Assembly: GCA_963729935.1 (NCBI GenBank)
Contig: CAVSPW010000009.1
Coordinates: 29,267-93,266, forward strand
DNA length: 64,000 nucleotides
Source: CAIKMD01 sp963729935
GTDB lineage: Bacteria; Pseudomonadota; Alphaproteobacteria; ATCC43930; CGMCC-115725
Direction: 5' to 3'
How positions within the stretch are numbered: the stretch's first letter is position 1; each line of letters starts with the position of its first letter. The position numbers were made by a program, and so were the translations under genes. The notes under the pieces are model-generated. The model saw nothing but the letters and a program-made list of their open reading frames with translations, was not told the DNA's origin and searched no databases. Positions 16,841 to 24,248 of the stretch are shown piece by piece.

Positions 16841-17506
16841 ATGGTTGAAAGAGAAGAGAAGGAGATAACGCGGGAGGTACGCCTGCCGCCTCTCGGCCTC
16901 GATGGGGTGCTCGGGCTTCCGTCCTTGTCGCCACGCGGACTCATTCTTTTCGCGCATGGCAGCGGCAGCAGTCGTTTCAGTCCCCGGAACAATGCCGTAG
17001 CCGCGGCGCTTCGTCAGGCGGGGCTTGCGACCCTTCTCTTCGATCTGCTGAGCAGCGTCGAGGAGGAAGACCGCGCCAATGTTTTCGATATCGAACTGCT
17101 TGCTCAACGATTGCGGGCCGCGACCGATTGGGTTCTTGCCACCCCGGAAATCCGATCGTTGCCTATCGGATATTTCGGCGCGAGCACCGGTGCCGCCGCC
17201 GCGATCAAGGCCGCCGCGCAGATGAAGCGTCGGATCGGCGCGATCGTCTCCCGTGGGGGCCGCCCCGATCTCGCCGCCGGCGCTCTTTCCGAGGTCGATG
17301 CCCCAACCCTTCTGATCGTTGGCGGGCACGATCCCGAGGTTTTAGCCTTGAACAAATCAGCGCGCCGCGGCTTGCATTGCGAAAGCGCGCTCGAAGTCGT
17401 CCCCGGTGCCACCCATCTGTTCGAGGAGCCAGGCGCGCTCGAGCAGGTCATCGCGCTCTCGCGACGGTGGTTTCTCGAACACCTCACGCGTCAATCCGAG
17501 GGCTAG
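16841..17506 (+). CDS. Alpha/beta hydrolase (dienelactone hydrolase-like)
   Basis: A 221-residue cytosolic alpha/beta hydrolase. Features: oxyanion-region GLILFAHGSGSSRFSPRN, nucleophile elbow GYFGASTGAAAA (GxSxG with Ser), acid-bearing LLIVGGHDPEVLAL, and catalytic His in GATHLFEEPGALEQV. AAGGAG stands 11 nt before ATG 16841. The phosphoribosyltransferase gene starts 3 nt after its stop. In some bacteria these two domains are fused in one polypeptide, including, as far as I recall, a member of the mycobacterial hypoxia regulon, which supports a shared but unknown role. Confidence 0.88.
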   Translation: MVEREEKEITREVRLPPLGLDGVLGLPSLSPRGLILFAHGSGSSRFSPRNNAVAAALRQAGLATLLFDLLSSVEEEDRANVFDIELLAQRLRAATDWVLATPEIRSLPIGYFGASTGAAAAIKAAAQMKRRIGAIVSRGGRPDLAAGALSEVDAPTLLIVGGHDPEVLALNKSARRGLHCESALEVVPGATHLFEEPGALEQVIALSRRWFLEHLTRQSEG

Positions 17507-17509
17507 ACG

Positions 17510-18208
17510 ATGTACTTCGCGGACCGTCAGGATGCTGGCCGCCGTCTCGCAGCCGAACTCCTGCGCTTCAAGGATCGCCGGCCGGTCATTCTTGCGTTGC
17601 CCCGCGGCGGCGTTCCGGTGGGATTTGAAGTCGCGATGAGGCTCGGTGCGCCGCTCGACGTCGTTCTCGTGCGCAAGATTGGTCACCCCGCCTCACCGGA
17701 GCTCGCCATCGGCGCTATCGCCGACGTCGAGGGTCTCGAAAAGGTGATCGATGAAGAAGCGATCGCGGAATTCGGTATCCCAAGGGCTTATCTCGATCGG
17801 GAGATCTTGCGCCAGCAACGGGAGATCGACAAGCGTCGCCGGCTCTATTTCGAAGGTCGCAGACCCGCCGAGCTAGGCGGCGGAACCGCGATCGTCATCG
17901 ACGACGGAATCGCCACCGGCGCTACCATGCGCGCCGCCCTCCGAGCCGTGCGGCGACGCGCACCGAAGACGCTTGTTCTGGCCGTTCCGGTGGCTCCGGC
18001 GGACACGATCGAAGAGCTGCGCTCCGAAGCCGATGAGACGGTTTGTTTGTTCTCGCCCAAGGATTTCGGCGCCGTCGGGCTCTTCTATGCCGATTTCCGC
18101 CCCATTGAGGACGACACGGTCGTCGATCTGCTCAAGCGCGCGGCGGCGATGGCCGCGACCCGACCCATTTCCGCACCGCCGCCTGCGCGAAATACATCGA
18201 GAACTTGA
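17510..18208 (+). CDS. Phosphoribosyltransferase-domain protein
   Basis: A 232-residue type I phosphoribosyltransferase fold. The PRPP loop is VIDDGIATGATMRAAL (acidic pair then TGAT), and the substrate-side loop begins LALPRGGVPVGFEVA. The C-terminus (SAPPPARNTSRT) is probably disordered. It is tightly coupled to the preceding hydrolase gene. The nucleobase or other acceptor is unknown; this family (ComF-unrelated, often paired with a dienelactone-type hydrolase) has no agreed reaction. Confidence 0.88.
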   Translation: MYFADRQDAGRRLAAELLRFKDRRPVILALPRGGVPVGFEVAMRLGAPLDVVLVRKIGHPASPELAIGAIADVEGLEKVIDEEAIAEFGIPRAYLDREILRQQREIDKRRRLYFEGRRPAELGGGTAIVIDDGIATGATMRAALRAVRRRAPKTLVLAVPVAPADTIEELRSEADETVCLFSPKDFGAVGLFYADFRPIEDDTVVDLLKRAAAMAATRPISAPPPARNTSRT

Positions 18209-18301
18209 CTGGATGACGGGCCTGGTGAGGAGTGTCGCGACCGCCAAAGGCGTTACCAGTAAAAATTTCGTCGGCGGCCCGTGATCAGCCCATTGGAGGG
18301 A

Positions 18302-19780
18302 TCAGCCGTTGCGAATTGACCCTGCGATGGTTTGGCCTGTCTTGCACGCCTCGGAAAGCGAGGATTGGCGTTCGATTGTTTGCCACCCGGCCATCTCCGG
18401 TGCCGCGCTGGCCTTCATTTCCTCAGGCTCGGCGAGCCAAAGGCCGGTGAAAGGCACAGATAGCGCGCTTGCGATTGCCGCGATCGCCTCGCGATCTTCC
18501 GGTTGATAGAAATCCGCATCGACGCCTACGCTAAGCCCCGCTGCCAAGAGCATCCTTGTCTCCGCCGCCAGAGCGCTAAGGACGCGCTGCGCGGTCTTCT
18601 TGTCATAGGCCTGATGCGACAGTCGGCTATCTCGTCCGACGCGCAGCATTCGCCTTCGTACCGTCTCGCTGTGCAAAATGCGCGCGCCCGGCGATGGGCC
18701 AAGCGAGCTCGCGGCCCCGTGCGCAAAGGCGGTCTTCAGGCTTCCTTGCAGACCGCCGATTGCTAGGAGCCGTGGGGGCCGGCGGATGAGGAGCGCCATC
18801 GCAAGCGCCAGAGTCGATCGTGCCGAGGCTGCAAGATGACGTGCGCTTTCGGCACTGGCTTGGCGCAGCGACGCGGCGGCGACGCTGTAAGCACGGGTCG
18901 CGAGGCGAATCGAGATCATGAGCGGCAATACAGCCAGACCATCGGAATCGGCAGCCAGATCGACGTATCGGTTAACGAGAATGTTTGCCTCGAGATCCAG
19001 CCGGCGCAAATGAAGATCCGCGAGCAAGAAAGCCACGTCGAACAACACGTCGATGCAGGAAATGTTTTCGCAGAACTCGATGGCATCGAACAGTGTTGGC
19101 CGCCCATCGAGCAGGCAAATATTCGCCAAGCGGAGATCGCCATGGCACCGACGCACCTGGCCTTGATCCCGTCGATGATCGAGAATGTCCGAGACGCGTC
19201 CGAGGGCGTCGAACGATGCCTGAAGAAGCGATTCAACAGCCTCTCCGTCGACGATCGCGCCGACCGTCTTGAGGTCGGCCTGGTTGTGTTCGATCGCGGC
19301 CTGGAGACCGGCAGCGCCGCCGTATCCCGAAACGGGTTCCGCCCTCCGATGAAAATCGGCGATTTCGTCGGCTAAGGAAGCCATCAGGTCGGGATTGAGG
19401 CGAGTTGCGTCCGCGACATGATCGAGCAAATCCGCCTGATCGAAACGACGCATCTCCACGATCCAATCGAGAATTTCGCCATCGCCGTCGAAGCCCAGCT
19501 CTCCGCTGGCCCGGCGATTGACGGTATGGGTGCCGAGATAGAGTTCCGGCGCCGTCCGCCGGTTCAGCGCCAATTCGGCACGGCACGCGGCGCCGCGCTT
19601 TTCAACCGTACTGTAGTCGAGGGAAGAGAACGCAACCGGGCGCTTCAGCTTAAACGCGCGGTCCTGCACAAGGAATGCGATTGAACAGTGCGTTTCGATT
19701 CGGCTAACGAAAGCGCCGGGCTCGCCATAGGCGTCGCTGTCGGAGAGAAATGCGATGATTTCCTGCTCAGAATCGATCAT
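18302..19780 (-). CDS. Aminoglycoside phosphotransferase-like / P-loop kinase-like two-domain protein
   Basis: A 492-residue protein. The N-terminal two thirds resemble the APH kinase fold: KLKRPVAFSSLDYST holds the ATP-binding lysine and CHGDLRLANICLLDG the catalytic loop, followed by FDAIEFCENISCIDVLFDVAFL. The C-terminal part resembles an AAA-type P-loop kinase, but Walker A reads GGLQGSLKT: the glycine before lysine in GxxGxGK(S/T) is leucine. The usual C-terminal arginine/DASDA region is missing. The kinase half may therefore be inactive. ATG 19780 is the start giving a family-like N-terminus. It is divergent from the small gene at 20020 with an FNR palindrome between them. Confidence 0.8.
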   Translation of the reverse strand: MIDSEQEIIAFLSDSDAYGEPGAFVSRIETHCSIAFLVQDRAFKLKRPVAFSSLDYSTVEKRGAACRAELALNRRTAPELYLGTHTVNRRASGELGFDGDGEILDWIVEMRRFDQADLLDHVADATRLNPDLMASLADEIADFHRRAEPVSGYGGAAGLQAAIEHNQADLKTVGAIVDGEAVESLLQASFDALGRVSDILDHRRDQGQVRRCHGDLRLANICLLDGRPTLFDAIEFCENISCIDVLFDVAFLLADLHLRRLDLEANILVNRYVDLAADSDGLAVLPLMISIRLATRAYSVAAASLRQASAESARHLAASARSTLALAMALLIRRPPRLLAIGGLQGSLKTAFAHGAASSLGPSPGARILHSETVRRRMLRVGRDSRLSHQAYDKKTAQRVLSALAAETRMLLAAGLSVGVDADFYQPEDREAIAAIASALSVPFTGLWLAEPEEMKASAAPEMAGWQTIERQSSLSEACKTGQTIAGSIRNG

Positions 19781-19889
19781 CACTGGCCTGGCTGACTGCG
19801 GAAGATCGACATGCCGGCGTTGAAGGGCGCGGCACCGCGAAAAAGACAAAATATCAGTTGAATTGCATCGCGCAAAGGCGGCTCGGACC

Positions 19890-19903
19890 TTGACATAAAT
19901 CAA
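19890..19903. promoter_or_regulatory. FNR/FixK-type palindrome between divergent genes
   Basis: TTGAC-ATAA-ATCAA, 9 of 10 positions. Almost equidistant from the starts of the kinase-like gene (116 nt, minus strand) and the small gene at 20020 (123 nt, plus strand), so it could serve either or both. Confidence 0.65.
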
Positions 19904-20019
19904 TCCAACTCGGCGGCTTTTCGCCGATGGTGTAATCAACGGCAGAGGCGAGGCCCGCAAACGAAGCCGCGAGTGGGCGCGCCGGGTGTTCGGTGCGGCA
20001 AGTCGGAGGAACCCATCCC

Positions 20020-20271
20020 ATGGCGATCGAAGGACCCGGTGAAGAATCCGCCAGTGCGGCCGAGATTCGTGACATCGTCGGCCCGCTCGACGACGCCGTC
20101 ATTACCGCGATACTGTCTATCGGGCCGACGCGCGCAGAACTCGTCGAGGCATGTGCGTGGATGACCTCGGACGACTATCTGCATCGCAAGCTTCATCATG
20201 CCTTGCAAGGCCGCGCGGCGGAAGTTTTCGATATCTTGGTATCGGAGCTTTCCGAAGAGCCTGAGCGCTGA
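20020..20271 (+). CDS. Small conserved hypothetical protein (83 aa)
   Basis: An acidic, all-helical 83-residue protein: SAAEIRDIVGPLDDAVITAIL, SIGPTRAELVEACAWM, then LHHALQGRAAEVFDILVSEL. It looks like a compact helical bundle; I know no function. ATG 20020 is preceded by GGAGGA at about 10 nt. It is first downstream of the palindrome at 19890. Confidence 0.72.
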   Translation: MAIEGPGEESASAAEIRDIVGPLDDAVITAILSIGPTRAELVEACAWMTSDDYLHRKLHHALQGRAAEVFDILVSELSEEPER

Positions 20272-20771
20272 CGGACTTTGCGCCCTGCCGGATCCTCGCA
20301 CAATCCCGGCAGATTTCGCGTCGACACGAGGGCCTCATCGCTTTTAAGCCGTTTGCGCCGATCCAACTTGCCGCCAAGAATCTGATCCTGTCATCGAATG
20401 GTATCTAATGGCGTGGGTCGTTCCGCCGGCGCGCGCGGCTGACGATGGGAGGGATGGGTCTAGTACGTTGCGCCTTCACGTCACGGTGACGACGACGCGA
20501 TGTTGTTCTGGGGCCCAATGAACGCCACGGGCACACACACGAGCCTGCCCGGCGGCGGTTGCACTCGACCATGGACTTGATGCGGAGTGATCTCCGCGAA
20601 GCCGTCTTGATCCAGGTCAATGCTCTCGTAAGCCCGAGTATTATCGTCATGTCCGTTTTTAGGAAGCCGACCCGAGCCGGAGAGGGGAAAGGTTAGGTGT
20701 TTGCCACATCGGAAGCCCGCACTCGAGGAAGGCTCGATGAAGTTTTGAAAGCTCAGAAATGGAGTATGGAC
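20272..20771. other. Intergenic stretch with hairpin and FNR-type site
   Basis: About 500 bases without a convincing gene. A 7-bp inverted repeat CTGCCGG ... CCGGCAG (20285-20312) shortly after the small gene could be a weak terminator. The palindrome at 20607 lies before the lipoprotein gene. Confidence 0.5.
20607..20620. promoter_or_regulatory. FNR/FixK-type palindrome upstream of lipoprotein and L,D-transpeptidase genes
   Basis: TTGAT-CCAG-GTCAA, 9 of 10 positions. Centre 158 nt before the lipoprotein start. Confidence 0.62.
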
Positions 20772-21020
20772 ATGTTCAAGGAAACTTGGAAAACGAGCGC
20801 CGGAATCTTGGTTCTTACCGGTTCATTGCTGCTGGGAGGTTGCGCCAGCCAAGATAGCGTCACGCGGGCTCAAAGTACCGCGGATCAAGCTCTGCAGGCT
20901 GCTCAAGCGGCGAGCCAAAAGGCCGATGCCGCGACTGCCGCAGCCAATGCCGCCGCTGCTGCGGCCAAGGCCGCGAGCACGAAAGCGGATCGCATGTATC
21001 AGCAGGGCCTCAAGAAGTAG
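20772..21020 (+). CDS. Lpp/OprI-like alanine-rich lipoprotein
   Basis: An 82-residue protein with a lipoprotein signal (ILVLTGSLLLGGC lipobox, Cys near residue 24) and a mature part of alanine-rich heptads (ADQALQAAQAASQKADAATA and so on) forming a coiled coil, ending in GLKK. The layout, lipid anchor plus helical trimer-type coiled coil plus C-terminal lysine, is that of Braun-type lipoproteins that tether the outer membrane to peptidoglycan. ATG 20772 with GGAG 7 nt upstream is preferred over ATG 20766. Two L,D-transpeptidase genes follow directly; that enzyme class makes the Lpp-peptidoglycan bond in E. coli. Confidence 0.8.
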   Translation: MFKETWKTSAGILVLTGSLLLGGCASQDSVTRAQSTADQALQAAQAASQKADAATAAANAAAAAAKAASTKADRMYQQGLKK

Positions 21021-21088
21021 GTGCGTCAGGCGAGATCGGCGCGGTTGCCGTCGCTGCACTGGAATGCGGCGACGGTAATTCGCCGTAA

Positions 21089-22165
21089 ATGGGTATCGCA
21101 GTCGTGGGATGCATGGGATTCAAGAACGGCCGTCGCGCGGCCCCTTGCGCAGCACGCGCCATTCTTATTTTGGCGGCGCTATTCAGTCTCTGGGTGCCGC
21201 GTGTGCAGGCGGCATCCTTCCCGCTTTCGCCCGACCAAATGCTGGTGGGCGTGTCTGGCGTCTATGTCACGCGCAACGAGGACACACTTCTCGATATCGC
21301 GCGCCGCTACGATCTCGGTTACGGCCAACTCATGGCTGTCAACGGCGGCGTCGACCCGTGGCTTCCCGGCGCCGGCCGTCGGATTACCTTGCCCGGCGTC
21401 TATCTCGTGCCAGAGGGCCCGCGCGAGGGCATCGTGATCAACCTTGCTGAACAGCGGCTCTACTATTTCCCGCCCGATGGCCACACGGTCGAGACCTATC
21501 CGATCGGTATCGGCGTTGAGCCGAATCTGACGCCGCTTGGCACCACGCGTGTCGTTGGCAAAGATGTCCAGCCAAGCTGGTACCCTCCGCCGTCGATCCG
21601 CGAAGAAAGGCCCGAGCTGCCGGAAATGGTTCCGCCGGGCCCCGCCAATCCGCTCGGCGATTACGCGCTGCGGCTGGGCTGGCCCGACTATCTGATTCAC
21701 GGCACCAACAAGCCTTACGGCATCGGCCGGCATGTGAGCCATGGCTGCATTCGTCTCTATCCCGAGGACATCGCGCGGCTCTTCGGCGAGGTGGCGATCG
21801 GGACGAAGGTGCGCGTCGTCGACGAGGAAATTCGCTTGGCCTGGATCGGACGCGAGCTCTATCTCGCGGTGACGCCGAGCCGGCGACAGATCGACGAGAT
21901 CGATATCAATCAGCCGATGACGCCCGATATTCCGCCCGACCTCGATGACCGTGTCGCCGCGGCGGCGGGGAACCAAGCCGACCGCATCGACTGGAGCCTG
22001 GTCGACAGGATCGGGCTCAAGCGCGCCGGTACGCCGTTCCAGATCACGCGACCGGCGCTCTCCGTAAACGATACGGAACGTCCCGCGCTTCGCCTATCGA
22101 GCGCACGGGGCGCCGGCCAGCGGATCGTTGCCGCGGGTTGCGGACCTCACGCCGATGGAAGATAA
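21089..22165 (+). CDS. L,D-transpeptidase (YkuD family) with LysM-like N-terminus
   Basis: A 358-residue periplasmic enzyme that forms 3-3 peptidoglycan cross-links or attaches proteins to peptidoglycan. A signal peptide (AAPCAARAILILAALFSLW, cleavage near VQAAS) is followed by a LysM-like segment (EDTLLDIARRYDLGYGQLMA). The YkuD catalytic region is IHGTNKPYGIGRHVSHGCIR, with the catalytic Cys in HGCIRLYPED. This ErfK/YbiS-like layout matches the enzymes that anchor Lpp. The C-terminal 90 residues are an unconserved extension. Between the lipoprotein gene and the second transpeptidase gene, it is probably in one transcript. Confidence 0.92.
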   Translation: MGIAVVGCMGFKNGRRAAPCAARAILILAALFSLWVPRVQAASFPLSPDQMLVGVSGVYVTRNEDTLLDIARRYDLGYGQLMAVNGGVDPWLPGAGRRITLPGVYLVPEGPREGIVINLAEQRLYYFPPDGHTVETYPIGIGVEPNLTPLGTTRVVGKDVQPSWYPPPSIREERPELPEMVPPGPANPLGDYALRLGWPDYLIHGTNKPYGIGRHVSHGCIRLYPEDIARLFGEVAIGTKVRVVDEEIRLAWIGRELYLAVTPSRRQIDEIDINQPMTPDIPPDLDDRVAAAAGNQADRIDWSLVDRIGLKRAGTPFQITRPALSVNDTERPALRLSSARGAGQRIVAAGCGPHADGR

Positions 22166-22200
22166 TTCGAAGCATCGGAAAGATCGTCACGGGACGATGA

Positions 22201-22734
22201 ATGCCTCAGTTTCGCTCGCCGACCCGCCGCCAGCTTTGTCGCGACCTGACGCTCGCCGCCACGGCGCTCCTCGTCCTTCCGGTCAGGGCTAAAGCCCAAT
22301 CAAAGGGCGCGAAGGCCGATCGCATCCTGGTCCTCAAATCCGAGCGCACGTTGCTGCTGCTGCGAGGCGAAAATCCCCTCGCGACCTTCCCCGTCGCGCT
22401 CGGCGCTCGACCAGTCGGACCCAAGCGCCGGCGGGGCGATGCGCGCACCCCCGAGGGTCGATACCGCATCGACGGGTTCAATTCCCATAGCCGATTCTAC
22501 CGCGCGCTGCACATCTCCTATCCCAATGCCGAGGATTTGCGAAGGGCGCGCGCCGCCGGTTTGCCGCTCGGCGGGAATATCGAAATTCACGGCTTGCCGG
22601 ACGGCTTCGGTCGCTACGATCCCGTCGCTTTTTACAAGGATTGGACCGACGGATGTATCGCGGTCAGCAACCGCGCGATTGACGAGATCTGGGCGAGCGT
22701 CGGAATCGGCACGCCCGTCGACATAATGGCTTAG
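22201..22734 (+). CDS. L,D-transpeptidase (YkuD family), short form
   Basis: A 177-residue periplasmic enzyme. The N-terminus (TRRQLCRDLTLAATALLVLP) looks like a signal sequence with an arginine pair, possibly Tat-type. The YkuD core has LVLKSERTLLLLRGE, the GNIEIHGLPDGFG histidine motif and the catalytic DWTDGCIAVSN. It resembles the YafK/short ErfK class. It follows the larger transpeptidase gene by 35 nt. Having two such enzymes behind a lipoprotein suggests division between cross-linking and protein anchoring; this is inference. Confidence 0.9.
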   Translation: MPQFRSPTRRQLCRDLTLAATALLVLPVRAKAQSKGAKADRILVLKSERTLLLLRGENPLATFPVALGARPVGPKRRRGDARTPEGRYRIDGFNSHSRFYRALHISYPNAEDLRRARAAGLPLGGNIEIHGLPDGFGRYDPVAFYKDWTDGCIAVSNRAIDEIWASVGIGTPVDIMA

Positions 22735-23034
22735 GCTCTGCCCTTCGTCCCGGTGAACCGACTGAGGAACGGAGCGGCCGCAGGAATCCGCCGATCACGT
22801 GCGCCCTATTGAATGCGGCGGCCGCATATCCGCCGCTGCACCGGCACGACGAGAAACCTCATTTATCGAGCCCCGGCCCAGGATCGGGTTGAGTAGTTAG
22901 AATTGCCACCGGGATTGCCGCCGGGCGGCTAGCCAATCGACGGCAGGAGAGGGGATCGATTGCGGCATTGGCGAGAGATTTTGCCGACAATCCGAGGCTC
23001 TTCAGTACGTGCCGGGTCTATTCGGGACGGCTCG

Positions 23035-23096
23035 GGGAGAATTGCCAAGCCGTGATAGGGGTCAAACCCTATCGTAGGTTCGAATCCTATTCTCTC
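23035..23096 (+). other. tRNA-Ser 3'-half remnant (candidate attR)
   Basis: Contains an anticodon-loop-like TTGCCAAGCCGT, an intact variable arm, a T arm (TTCGAAT) and a changed acceptor 3' strand TCTCTCC followed by ATCA instead of GCCA. An upstream GGGGAGA could pair with TCTCTCC, but the D arm and anticodon 5' strand are missing, so it cannot be a working tRNA. Same orientation as the functional gene at 5146. Confidence 0.75.
23055..23090 (+). repeat. Right copy of 36-nt direct repeat
   Basis: Identical over 36 nt to 5191-5226 within tRNA-Ser; see that entry for the extended, weaker similarity. Confidence 0.85.
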
Positions 23097-23280
23097 CATC
23101 ACCTTCGCCCTTACAGCGTCGCGCGGTGGTCCCTAAAGCGCATGGTTCCTTCTTGAAATCGCGAGAGGTTGGTGCTGGCCGCGTGCGTCGACCGGTGCCC
23201 GGGGTGGATCGTCGCGGCGCGTTTTCGAACGCCGCCCACGCAAGCCCCGATCGCGGGAAAGCTTCGCCGCGGCCAAGCCT

Positions 23281-24246
23281 TCAGCCGGGCTGGGCGTGCT
23301 CGCGCAGCCAGCGTTCGGCGCCGGGATGAAGCGGCACGTCCATCGGCGTTGCGTCGGTTTCCGTGAAGACCTGCGCGACGCCGGTATAGGTGCCTTCTTC
23401 CCACGGCATCTCGCCGTCGCGCGCGGCAAAGGCGCCGCAGATGTCATAGGCCATCTGATCGGGAAGCGTCGCGCTGGTGTAAAGGGGCCAGCCGCTGAAA
23501 TCGATGCAGGGATGGTCGTGGTCGAGATTGGGAAAGTGCCCCGCCGGAATTAGGACCCGGCGCCAGCCAAGCGTTTCGAGATGGGTGAACGCATCGGCTT
23601 CGAGCTCGATCGGCGCGAGCCCGCAGGTCAGCGCCTCGCCGAGCCAGGTGCGGATCCCTTCATCGAAGACGGCATCGAGCGTGCCGTCGCGGAAGCCGTT
23701 GAGCCGCTTCTTATCGCCGGGCGGTCCGCAAGGATGCACCCGCCCGCCCCAAGATTCGATGTCCTTGAGGCTCATGCCATAGAAGCCAAGCAATTGATCG
23801 ACGAGGACGAGGGTCGAGTGGGTCGGGTCTTCCCGCAAGGATATCTGCAGCGGATAGCGCGCTTTCTTGACGTCATGCAGCGAACTGAATCCGGTGTTCT
23901 TGCGGATCGCGACGACGAAGCGGTCCCAACTCGGATAGGAGCCAAGGATCCTCAGCGGCAACGGCGCTTTGAAAAGACCGACGCCCCGATAGGCTTGGGT
24001 CAACATCGCCGATGGATTGACGAAAGCCGCCTCGACGCCGCCCTTGGCGACGTCGAGCGCGAGGATCGCTGAGCCCGTCGCCATGCGCAGCCACGGCGTG
24101 AAACTTTCCCCCGATCCGGTGCCGATCGTGATGCACATGTCGCGGTTGCCGCCATAGCGCGTGGCCGGGTTGCCGGCGATGTGGAGGCCGAGTTCCCAAA
24201 GGATCTTCGCGCGGCGAAAATTCGCGCCGGATGGCAAGGGTTCCAT
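23281..24246 (-). CDS. TAXI-family solute-binding protein-like, no signal peptide
   Basis: A 321-residue protein of the TAXI (TRAP-associated extracytoplasmic immunogenic) periplasmic-binding fold: ITIGTGSGESFTPW, ALDVAKGGVEAAFVNPSAML, and LRILGSYPSWDRFVVAI. It starts directly with the mature-like sequence MEPLPSGANFRRAK, and no signal peptide or TRAP permease genes are nearby. ATG 24246 lies 2 nt after the stop of the upstream hydrolase gene, so it is co-translated; a TTG at 24252 is an alternative. It may act as a cytosolic ligand binder or enzyme-like homologue. The substrate is unknown. Confidence 0.75.
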   Translation of the reverse strand: MEPLPSGANFRRAKILWELGLHIAGNPATRYGGNRDMCITIGTGSGESFTPWLRMATGSAILALDVAKGGVEAAFVNPSAMLTQAYRGVGLFKAPLPLRILGSYPSWDRFVVAIRKNTGFSSLHDVKKARYPLQISLREDPTHSTLVLVDQLLGFYGMSLKDIESWGGRVHPCGPPGDKKRLNGFRDGTLDAVFDEGIRTWLGEALTCGLAPIELEADAFTHLETLGWRRVLIPAGHFPNLDHDHPCIDFSGWPLYTSATLPDQMAYDICGAFAARDGEMPWEEGTYTGVAQVFTETDATPMDVPLHPGAERWLREHAQPG

Positions 24247-24248
24247 GG

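Larger units (their letters stand above)
22735..23280. other. Intergenic stretch containing the tRNA-Ser remnant
   Basis: About 545 bases with no credible gene. It holds the tRNA-Ser 3'-half copy. The only open frame across it translates a tRNA-like sequence and is an artefact. Confidence 0.6.

Noticed and set aside
23051..23065. FNR-like GTGAT-AGGG-GTCAA
   Set aside because: It lies within the tRNA-Ser variable arm copy; the match is a by-product of tRNA structure.
22968..23156. Plus-strand frame across the tRNA remnant (62 codons)
   Set aside because: Its central part translates tRNA arms (RRFESYSLHH); there is no ribosome site and no protein-like composition.
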